A stretch of DNA of 5,352 nucleotides. Source: Candidatus Poribacteria bacterium. Its GTDB lineage: Bacteria > Poribacteria > WGA-4E > B28-G17. The first letter of the stretch is position 1. Each line of letters opens with the position of its first letter. The position numbers were made by a program, and so were the translations under genes. Location: NCBI GenBank assembly GCA_003645735.1, contig QNBQ01000157.1:1-5352 (forward strand). The letters run 5' to 3'. The notes under the pieces were generated by a model. The model saw only the letters and a list, made by a program, of their open reading frames with translations, ran no database searches and was not told where the DNA came from. Below are positions 1-4,640 of this stretch, piece by piece.

Positions 1-1
1 A

Positions 2-829
2 GCCGAGCTGACGCCGAAAGCGCCGGCGATTGCGCCCTCGGGCAAACCTCTCGCCTCGGCGAGGCCGTTCAAACCGATCGTCGCCCTCAAACCGTCCCTG
101 ACGGAGTGGAAAGGGGAGATCGTTGAAGCGCCCGGGGAGACGGGGATCGACCTCCCCGCCGAGTTCGGGCGGGGGGCCGAGGCGGGAGGCGCGATGAAAC
201 ATCCTTCCCCTGGAAAGGCCGTTTCGATCGGCAGACCTCTGCCCTCCGGGCCGGCGAGGTGGCGCATATCCGGCGCCGAGCCGAGGGGGATCGGCGGCGA
301 TCCGCTCATGAGCATAGCCGATGCGCTGATACGGGGGAACAGGACGGGGAAGCTCGACCTGATCTTCTTGGTCGATTCGAGCGGGACGATGAGGCCGCAC
401 ATACTGAGGGTTGCCTTTAAGCTCCTGAGGATGGCTGAAAGGATAAAGGGGGCGGGGATAGAGCTTGAGGTGGGCGTCCTCAGGTTCAACAGGATCGAGA
501 GGGAGGATCTGTTCGAAACGATAGGGCCTACGGGGAACATCGAGGAGGTGAAGCGGTTTCTGCTCTCGATCAGATGTCTGGGGGACGAGCGGGCGAGGGA
601 CGCGTTGATGGAGGCCTTCAAAAGGGTGAGGCTGAGGAGAGGAACGGATAGGGCCTTCGTGCTGGTCACCGATGAGAGGATGAAGGGAAAGTCAAAGATC
701 GAACTGGTGATCGAGAAGGCCAAGGCGGAGGGGGTTCGGGTTTATGTTTTGGGGGTCGAGGACGAGCAGCAGTTCAGGTTGGCGCGTGAGACCGGCGGGA
801 TCTGGTTCCCGATAGCTGAGCCATATTGA
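2..829 (+). CDS. vWA-domain protein, 5' end outside window
   Basis: The frame is open from base 2 to a TGA at 827-829, giving 275 visible residues. The first ~120 are rich in Pro, Ala and Gly and look like an unstructured linker. A von Willebrand factor A fold follows: a hydrophobic strand leads into the metal-site motif DSSGT (visible residues 125-129, D125 at base 374), then GDERARDAL (194-202) where the MIDAS threonine loop normally sits, then strand LVTDE with D224. DSSGT is a DxSxS variant with Thr last. The second MIDAS loop has no Thr and resembles the acidic GxDExxxxxL form seen in some bacterial vWA proteins. vWA domains bind partner proteins through a divalent metal; the partner here is unknown. 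No membrane segment is visible. An internal ATG at 194 has GGGAGG at 184-189, four bases upstream, so a 211-residue product starting there is possible. I prefer the longer frame because the upstream 64 codons have matching GC3 and Arg usage. Confidence 0.83.
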   Translation, partial: AELTPKAPAIAPSGKPLASARPFKPIVALKPSLTEWKGEIVEAPGETGIDLPAEFGRGAEAGGAMKHPSPGKAVSIGRPLPSGPARWRISGAEPRGIGGDPLMSIADALIRGNRTGKLDLIFLVDSSGTMRPHILRVAFKLLRMAERIKGAGIELEVGVLRFNRIEREDLFETIGPTGNIEEVKRFLLSIRCLGDERARDALMEAFKRVRLRRGTDRAFVLVTDERMKGKSKIELVIEKAKAEGVRVYVLGVEDEQQFRLARETGGIWFPIAEPY

Positions 830-830
830 T

Positions 831-866
831 GCTCCGGGCGAGGGTTGAAAATCCCCGGGTTTTATT
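831..866 (+). terminator. possible weak terminator after the vWA gene
   Basis: Bases 834-838 (CCGGG) can pair with 854-858 (CCCGG), plus a T-G pair at 833/859. The loop is about 15 bases, and TTTTATT follows at 860-866. The GC stem followed by a T-tract just past the vWA stop fits a weak intrinsic terminator. It overlaps the tRNA promoter, and the stem is short for its loop, so the call is tentative. Confidence 0.3.
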
Positions 867-873
867 GTAAAAT
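845..873 (+). promoter_or_regulatory. sigma70-type promoter of tRNA-Ala
   Basis: A -35 box TTGAAA (845-850, five of six consensus bases) is separated by exactly 17 bp from a -10 box TAAAAT (868-873, five of six). Initiation about 7 bases downstream, near 880, would leave a leader of only about 6 nt before the tRNA at 887. Spacing, consensus match and position all agree. This is the best promoter in the window. Confidence 0.72.
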
Positions 874-886
874 TAATCGCGCTGGT

Positions 887-961
887 GGGGGATTAGCTCA
901 GCGGGAGAGCGCCTGCATGGCATGCAGGAGGTCACCGGTTCGAATCCGGTATCCTCCACCA
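887..961 (+). tRNA. tRNA-Ala, anticodon GGC
   Basis: A full cloverleaf can be folded. The acceptor stem is GGGGGAT (887-893) with ATCCTCC (951-957). The D stem is GCTC/GAGC (896-899, 907-910). The anticodon stem is CCTGC/GCAGG (912-916, 924-928) around loop ATGGCAT, with anticodon GGC at 919-921. The variable loop is AGGTC, and the T stem is ACCGG/CCGGT around TTCGAAT (939-945). The discriminator is A958 and CCA is encoded at 959-961. The G3-T70 pair (889/955) is the G3:U70 identity element read by alanyl-tRNA synthetase. A32-T38 (917/923) is the pair conserved in tRNA-Ala(GGC). The tRNA decodes GCC and, by wobble, GCU. A run of seven T follows at 964-970. Confidence 0.98.
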
Positions 962-1002
962 GATTTTTTTATGGCTTCTTTCTCCCGCCGCCTCAAACCC
1001 CC

Positions 1003-1010
1003 AGGGTGAT
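1003..1010 (+). promoter_or_regulatory. ribosome binding site of the KaiC-like gene
   Basis: AGGGTGAT contains GGTGAT, complementary to the 3' end of bacterial 16S rRNA, and sits 6 nt before the ATG at 1017. This supports that ATG as the start. No convincing promoter lies between the tRNA and this site, so the gene may be read through from the tRNA promoter or use a weak one that I cannot recognise. Confidence 0.65.
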
Positions 1011-1016
1011 CGGGTC

Positions 1017-1922
1017 ATGGAGAGGGAGGACAAAGCCGAAAAGACCTCCTTCGACCCCAAAGGAGCGGTCAGGGTCCTGGGCGAATACGAGGGGGAAGCC
1101 CCGGAGATCTTCGGAGTTCCCACCTCGACGGGGCTTGACAGGCTGTTTTTCAAGGTGAGCCAGGAAGACGGGAAGTGGAAGAGGGAGCCGCTCAACGGCA
1201 TACCGTTCCGGGCCGTCATAAACATAACGGGCGAGCCGGACACGGGCAAGTCGCTCCTGGCCGAGCAGTTCGCGGCTTATCAGGCCGGCAGAGGGTATAA
1301 GGTCTGCTTCGTGACGGTCGAATCCCCCGCCCAGTTCCTCTTCAGGGCTATCCAGGCCAAGGCCGAGGCGCTGGGGGTTCCGTTCGATAAGGTTGAGGAG
1401 AACCTCGTAGTCGTGGACGCAGCGACCAACCCTGCCATCAGGGAGAACCTCTACAACTTCCTCCAGACGCTGAGATACGCCGTCGAGACGTATGAGACCA
1501 AGAACACCGTCGTGGACAGCATAACCGGCCTCTACGAGCACAGGGAGATAATGGCCAGGCAGGTGGTGAGGGCGGTCTTCAACGAGCTCAAAAAACTGGG
1601 ACAGACGGCGATCCTGATCTCCCAGAAGCGCAGCTCCCAATCCTCCGAGACGGCCGAGGCGGCCGGAGGGCTGGCCGTCGCCCACATAGTGGACGGGACG
1701 ATCGTCATGGACAAGATACTGATCACCAACAGATGGGACGCATCGCTTTACGGGGCGCCCATAGGGTCGGTCATAAGGACGATAAGGATAGACGGCTGCA
1801 GGCTGGTGCCGCACGACACCAGGACGTGGGTCTTTCAGATCAAGGAGGACGGCCTGATAGACCTGGTCGAGCCTTTGGAAAACCTGATCTCCAAAGCGCA
1901 GTCCAAATCGAAGGGGGGATGA
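1017..1922 (+). CDS. KaiC/RadA-like RecA-superfamily ATPase, single domain
   Basis: This 301-residue protein has one RecA-type ATPase core. Walker A is GEPDTGKS (residues 72-79, K78 and S79 contacting nucleotide phosphates). The strand CFVTVESP follows (97-104), where E102 is the likely catalytic acid. Walker B is TVVDS (164-168, D167). The segment around AHIVDGTIVM (222-231) matches the KaiC-type pattern near the end of the core. Length and layout fit single-domain KaiC homologues of archaea and thermophilic bacteria. From memory, the closest defined family is the thermophile KaiC domain family typified by AF_0795 (TIGR03878); I could not test this. Unlike cyanobacterial KaiC it has one ATPase domain, not two. 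It lacks the long C-terminal protease domain of RadA. The next gene starts 3 nt downstream, and that pairing is itself characteristic. A cytosolic nucleotide-dependent regulator or signalling role is inferred; the target is unknown. Confidence 0.88.
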   Translation: MEREDKAEKTSFDPKGAVRVLGEYEGEAPEIFGVPTSTGLDRLFFKVSQEDGKWKREPLNGIPFRAVINITGEPDTGKSLLAEQFAAYQAGRGYKVCFVTVESPAQFLFRAIQAKAEALGVPFDKVEENLVVVDAATNPAIRENLYNFLQTLRYAVETYETKNTVVDSITGLYEHREIMARQVVRAVFNELKKLGQTAILISQKRSSQSSETAEAAGGLAVAHIVDGTIVMDKILITNRWDASLYGAPIGSVIRTIRIDGCRLVPHDTRTWVFQIKEDGLIDLVEPLENLISKAQSKSKGG

Positions 1923-1925
1923 TCG

Positions 1926-2285
1926 ATGCCGGTGGTGACCGAGGCCAAAGGGGATATAGATGAGGTGGCCAAGAAGGTGTTCGAGAGGGCGATAGAGGTC
2001 GTAGGGGGGCTGAGGAAGCTGATCGAGCACAGGCACCTGACCTGGCTGCCCAGCCTCGCCGAGGCGGCCTACGTGGTGGTTTTGAGGGAGATGGGCGGTA
2101 AGACCTCCAAATCGATAGCTGCCGAGCTGGGCATAACCGAGGCGACCGTCAGGAACATCTCAGCCGCCGACCCCGAGGCCGTCAGGAGATACCTGGAGGG
2201 GGAGCTGGAGGAGATCTCGGAACACGTGGCCGGCGGACTGGCCAAGCTCGCCTTCAAACAGCTGAGGGAGGAGGGGGCGATCTGA
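1926..2285 (+). CDS. HTH protein partner of the KaiC-like ATPase
   Basis: This 119-residue protein starts 3 nt after the KaiC-like stop, behind a GGGGGG purine run at 1913-1918, so the two are almost certainly co-transcribed. A helix-turn-helix is visible at about residues 58-79: KTSKSIAAELGI, a turn, then TEATVRNI as recognition helix. It is preceded by an amphipathic helix containing the LAEAAYVVVLREM stretch (44-56). The rest is predicted helical and acidic, with no membrane segment. I recall a small family described only as a probable regulatory domain found beside KaiC homologues (TIGR03879), and the pattern of Trp, LAEAAYVV and ITEATVRNI fits it. DNA binding is inferred from the HTH; the operator and effector are unknown. 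The HTH helices resemble sigma-factor region 4 or LuxR-type HTHs, but no other sigma region is present. Confidence 0.85.
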   Translation: MPVVTEAKGDIDEVAKKVFERAIEVVGGLRKLIEHRHLTWLPSLAEAAYVVVLREMGGKTSKSIAAELGITEATVRNISAADPEAVRRYLEGELEEISEHVAGGLAKLAFKQLREEGAI

Positions 2286-2297
2286 CCTCCCCCCTCA
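2263..2297. terminator. inverted repeat between convergent stop codons
   Basis: TGAGGGAGGAGG (2263-2274) is the inverted complement of CCTCCCCCCTCA (2286-2297) at 11 of 12 positions, with an 11-base loop. It contains both stop codons: TGA at 2283-2285 on the plus strand and TGA from 2297-2295 on the minus strand. The very GC-rich stem between two converging transcripts fits a bidirectional terminator or a block to antisense read-through. Neither side has a T-tract, so it is not a standard intrinsic terminator. Confidence 0.38.
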
Positions 2298-3293
2298 GAC
2301 CATCCCCTTCTCCAGCATCGTCAGAAGCGGCGAATCCTCTATCTCAAGCGGCAGATAGATCCGGGCCCTCCTGCGGCTCGACTCGTAGGTGGCGAAGATC
2401 AGCTCGGTGGCCTGAAGCGCTTTCCTGCCGCTCAGCTCCGGCTCCCTCCCCGTTTTGAGAGCGTCTATGAGGTCGAGCACGGACAGGGTCGTCGGATCGT
2501 AAGGCGGGACGACCCCCTTGAGATCGGGAACCTCCCACGATCTCCCCTCCCTCAGGACCCTCAGCGGCGGGCCGTCCTTCACCCCGACCTCGATTATCCC
2601 CTTCGTTCCGATCAACCTGTTGGCGCAGCTCCACCCGTCCCCGCCCGTCACCAGCAGGCCCGTCAGCCCGTTTTTCCACTTGATGTATGAAAGCCCGTAT
2701 CTCTCAACGGGCACGCCGAAGACCTCCCTCACCTGAGAGCAGTCGATCTGGCCCATCACCCACTCGGCGGGCTGATCGTCGTTGTAGAAGAAGAACATGT
2801 CGAACCAGTGCGTCCCCCAGTCGAACAGGTTGGGACAATACCCCTCCACCCTGTAAAGCTCGCCTATCGTCCCGTCGCGGGCCAGCTGTTTGGCCTTGAC
2901 GAACTGGGGGGCGAACCTCCTCTGGTGGCAGAAGGTGATCACCACACCCTTCTCCTCGCACTTCCTGTATATCGCCTTCGACTCGCCCCAGGTTGGCGCC
3001 ATGGGCTTTTCGCAGTGGATCGCCTTGACGCCTGCGTCGACCGAGTCGAAGACCATCTGGGCGTGCAGGGGCGTCCAGGTGCAGATCGATACGATGTCGG
3101 GCTTCTCCTTTTCAAGCATCTCGCGGTAATCCTTGTAAACCCTGGGTATGCCGAACTTCTCGGCCAAGGCCCGCGCCTTCTCCTCGACCGGATCGGCGCA
3201 GGCGACCATCTCGACGTCCTCTGAAGCGGCGTATCCCTTGGCGTGGGCGTTGCCCCGCCCGCCGCAGCCTATTATCCCGACCTTGAACTTCAT
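2295..3293 (-). CDS. Gfo/Idh/MocA family NAD(P)-dependent oxidoreductase
   Basis: This 332-residue protein belongs to the Gfo/Idh/MocA family, which oxidises or reduces sugars, inositols and related polyols in the cytosol. An N-terminal Rossmann fold carries GIIGCGGRG (7-15), and D34 at the end of strand 2 favours NAD over NADP. The family motif EKP is at 95-97, with K96 the expected catalytic lysine. The C-terminal alpha/beta domain has DWGTHWFD (158-165), where H162 and D165 fit the usual His/Asp active-site pattern. Length is normal. A TTG at 3299-3297 would add two residues, but the AGGGGG run (3306-3301) is only 1 nt from it and 7 nt from the ATG at 3293, so I chose the ATG. The gene is second in a minus-strand operon, 18 nt after the PfkB kinase. 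Its substrate is probably the alcohol or keto form of a sugar handled by that kinase, but cannot be named. Confidence 0.94.
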   Translation of the reverse strand: MKFKVGIIGCGGRGNAHAKGYAASEDVEMVACADPVEEKARALAEKFGIPRVYKDYREMLEKEKPDIVSICTWTPLHAQMVFDSVDAGVKAIHCEKPMAPTWGESKAIYRKCEEKGVVITFCHQRRFAPQFVKAKQLARDGTIGELYRVEGYCPNLFDWGTHWFDMFFFYNDDQPAEWVMGQIDCSQVREVFGVPVERYGLSYIKWKNGLTGLLVTGGDGWSCANRLIGTKGIIEVGVKDGPPLRVLREGRSWEVPDLKGVVPPYDPTTLSVLDLIDALKTGREPELSGRKALQATELIFATYESSRRRARIYLPLEIEDSPLLTMLEKGMV

Positions 3294-3311
3294 CGCCAAA
3301 CCCCCTGTTCC

Positions 3312-4325
3312 TCAACCCAGGCTTTTAACCTCGCTTCCCTCCTTAACCCTCGATCCCTGTTCCTCGATCAACCTCCTCGCCCCGTCGATCGACACGCCCG
3401 ACGTCGTCCCCACACCCATGCAGGCGGTGGCGCCCACGGCCTGACAGAAGGCGAGGAGGTCTATCAGCCGATTGGGCCGGAGATCGCCGGGGTCGATCGA
3501 CCTCAGCCCGTCGCCGAACTCGTCGAGCAGCCACTTTATCGCCCCCGCGCAGAAGGCGTCACCCGCCCCCGTCGGGTCGATCGGCTCGATCCGAAACGGC
3601 GGCTGACTCACCAGGAAGCTTCGCGTAACAGCCATCGCGCCCCGCTCGCCCATCGTGACCAGCAGCAACTTGACGCCCGATTCGATCAGCTTTCTCGCGG
3701 CGCCCTCAAGCTCGCCCTCCCCCGTCACGCTCCTGGCCTCCATGTCGTTGCAGTGGAAGACGTCCGCGAACTTAAGGGCGGGCAGGACGAAATCCCAGTC
3801 TTTCCCCCAGGGCTTGACGATGTCCAGGAAGGTGAAGCAGCCTTTTCCCTTCGCGGCGGCCATGACGCGCTCTATCTCATCGTCGAACCTACCGACGATC
3901 CCCGTGGCGGCGTAAAACAACAGGGGAGGCTCCTCCTCGATCGAGGATATGACGAACTCCGGCTCAAGCTTCAGACTCGCCCCCTCGTCGACGTGATACC
4001 TCCTGTCCTCGCCCTTGGCCACGAGGATCATGTCCTTCGTCGTGCCGACGCCCTTTATCCGCTGAAGCTTCGTCCTCAAGCCGTAGCTTTTGAGGGTGTT
4101 CTCGATGAAGTCGCCGAACAGATCGTCGCCTATCGCGCCGATGACCGTCACCTCATCCCCGGGAACCCCCAGCTTGGCCAGATCGACCCCGACGTTTGCG
4201 GGGTGGCCGCCGATATGCAGCTTTATCTCGCCCGGCACATATACCAGCTCGCCCGGCTCGGCCACCTTATCCATCCCGGCGGCGACTATATCGGCGACCA
4301 GAAAACCGCAGGTCGTCACCAGCAT
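3312..4325 (-). CDS. PfkB/ribokinase-family carbohydrate kinase
   Basis: This 337-residue protein is full length for the PfkB family, which transfers phosphate from ATP to sugars, nucleosides or sugar phosphates in the cytosol. Visible motifs in order are: GGHPANVGVDLAKLG (39-53), the N-terminal substrate-binding signature; GDDLFGDFI (66-74); CNDMEA (192-197), in the place of the usual N-x-x-E magnesium motif; VTMGERGA (223-230); and the C-terminal signature DPTGAGDAF (250-258), with catalytic base D256 and the GAGD anion hole. His in the first signature replaces the common Asn/Gly of GGN or GGA forms, so substrate choice may differ from ribokinase or fructokinase. The start is supported by AGGAGGT on the minus strand at 4338-4332, 6 nt upstream. 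It leads the operon with the oxidoreductase, which argues for a sugar or polyol catabolic step rather than nucleoside salvage. The specific substrate is unknown. Confidence 0.95.
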   Translation of the reverse strand: MLVTTCGFLVADIVAAGMDKVAEPGELVYVPGEIKLHIGGHPANVGVDLAKLGVPGDEVTVIGAIGDDLFGDFIENTLKSYGLRTKLQRIKGVGTTKDMILVAKGEDRRYHVDEGASLKLEPEFVISSIEEEPPLLFYAATGIVGRFDDEIERVMAAAKGKGCFTFLDIVKPWGKDWDFVLPALKFADVFHCNDMEARSVTGEGELEGAARKLIESGVKLLLVTMGERGAMAVTRSFLVSQPPFRIEPIDPTGAGDAFCAGAIKWLLDEFGDGLRSIDPGDLRPNRLIDLLAFCQAVGATACMGVGTTSGVSIDGARRLIEEQGSRVKEGSEVKSLG

Positions 4326-4339
4326 CGCCCGACCTCCTG

Positions 4340-4355
4340 ACGGGGAAGACCCCGT
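4340..4355 (-). promoter_or_regulatory. leader hairpin just upstream of the kinase RBS
   Basis: Six perfect base pairs (ACGGGG with CCCCGT) enclose a 4-base loop, one base upstream of the AGGAGGT site of the kinase gene. In the minus-strand transcript it would fall in a leader of about 40 nt. It could keep the RBS unpaired or protect the 5' end. There is no T-tract, so I do not call it a terminator. Confidence 0.35.
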
Positions 4356-4372
4356 GATCTGGACACAGGATT

Positions 4373-4401
4373 GTTTAACACATCCGCGGTCCGCTGGTCA
4401 A
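4373..4401 (-). promoter_or_regulatory. candidate promoter of the kinase-oxidoreductase operon
   Basis: Read on the minus strand, TTGACC (4401-4396, five of six -35 bases) is followed after 17 bp by TTAAAC (4378-4373), a weak -10 box. One base downstream, TAAACA is preceded by TGT, like an extended -10. Initiation near 4366 would give a leader of about 40 nt. The -35 is good and the -10 is poor, so this is a candidate only. Confidence 0.42.
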
Positions 4402-4541
4402 GCCACAGCGAGCGCCTTCATGGCTCCCGTTGAAGGGGAAAGCTCGATCGACGACCGGTCCACCGCCCAGAAGAGTGGAGGCTCAGCTCAGGCGGTCTTC
4501 TTAACGCATCCCCTTCAGCGAGGCGAAGGGCTAAGCGGACG

Positions 4542-4571
4542 TTGAAGGTGAGGAAGGTCCAGCGGTAAACT
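4542..4571 (+). promoter_or_regulatory. candidate promoter of the HtrA-like gene
   Basis: TTGAAG (4542-4547, four of six -35 bases) is followed after 18 bp by TAAACT (4566-4571, four of six -10 bases). Transcription would begin near 4578 and give a leader of about 50 nt before the ATG at 4629. The -35 overlaps one copy of the TTGAAGG repeat. The match is moderate and no better alternative was seen. Confidence 0.35.
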
Positions 4572-4618
4572 AAAGCTTTGAAGGATCGTTTCCAAAAACA
4601 ACGCAGATTTTCCACCAG

Positions 4619-4640
4619 GAGGTGTGCTATGAAACACCTC
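4619..4640 (+). promoter_or_regulatory. hairpin sequestering the RBS of the HtrA-like gene
   Basis: GAGGTGT (4619-4625) pairs perfectly with ACACCTC (4634-4640). The 8-base loop GCTATGAA holds the start codon at 4629-4631. The left arm takes in most of the Shine-Dalgarno AGGAGGTG (4617-4624), and the right arm is codons 2-4. Folding would block ribosome access, so the element could act as a translational switch, for example one that melts with temperature. The structure is seen directly; its function is inferred. Confidence 0.45.

Larger units (their letters stand above)
4326..4628. other. 303-bp divergent intergenic region with repeated motifs
   Basis: I find no credible gene here. TTGAAGG occurs at 4430-4436, 4542-4548 and 4578-4584, and its inverse CCTTCA at 4415-4420 and 4512-4517. 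TTAACACATCC (4375-4385) recurs with one change at 4501-4511, CAGCGAG at 4406-4412 and 4516-4522, and CGTTGAAGG at 4428-4436 and 4540-4548. These three motifs occur in the same order, so the region may hold a diverged duplication. Possible helices in plus-strand RNA include 4428-4438 with 4510-4520 (11 bp with one G-U), 4462-4467 with 4491-4496, and 4511-4516 with 4525-4530. Inverted CCGCTGG (4391-4397) and CCAGCGG (4559-4565) flank the centre. Candidate promoters lie at both ends. An operator region, a leader or small RNA, or a decayed mobile element are all possible. Confidence 0.5.

Noticed and set aside
887..961. tRNA gene as an integration site for a mobile element.
   Set aside because: No integrase gene, no repeat of the tRNA 3' end and no element boundary are present in the window.
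964..970. A run of seven T after the tRNA, considered as an intrinsic terminator.
   Set aside because: No independent GC hairpin precedes it; the only stem nearby is the mature tRNA fold. It may slow polymerase, but I do not annotate it as a terminator.
993..2036. A 347-codon open frame on the minus strand opposite the KaiC-like gene.
   Set aside because: Its product is dominated by Leu, Arg, Pro, Gly, His and Tyr with no recognisable motif, as expected for an antisense shadow in GC-rich DNA. The plus-strand gene has Walker motifs and an RBS.
3297..3299. TTG start for the oxidoreductase, two codons upstream of the ATG.
   Set aside because: The AGGGGG run is only 1 nt from the TTG but an ideal 7 nt from the ATG at 3293, and the fold begins directly after that ATG.
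3243..4340. A 365-codon open frame on the plus strand opposite the kinase gene.
   Set aside because: It is antisense to the motif-verified PfkB kinase and also overlaps the start of the oxidoreductase. Its composition is Arg/Pro/His/Asp-rich and it has no family motif.
4326..4628. Known riboswitch, RNase P RNA, SRP RNA or tmRNA in the intergenic region.
   Set aside because: Fragments such as GAGGAAGGTCC, GCCAC and TCCACCA recall parts of these RNAs, but the rest of each consensus is missing.
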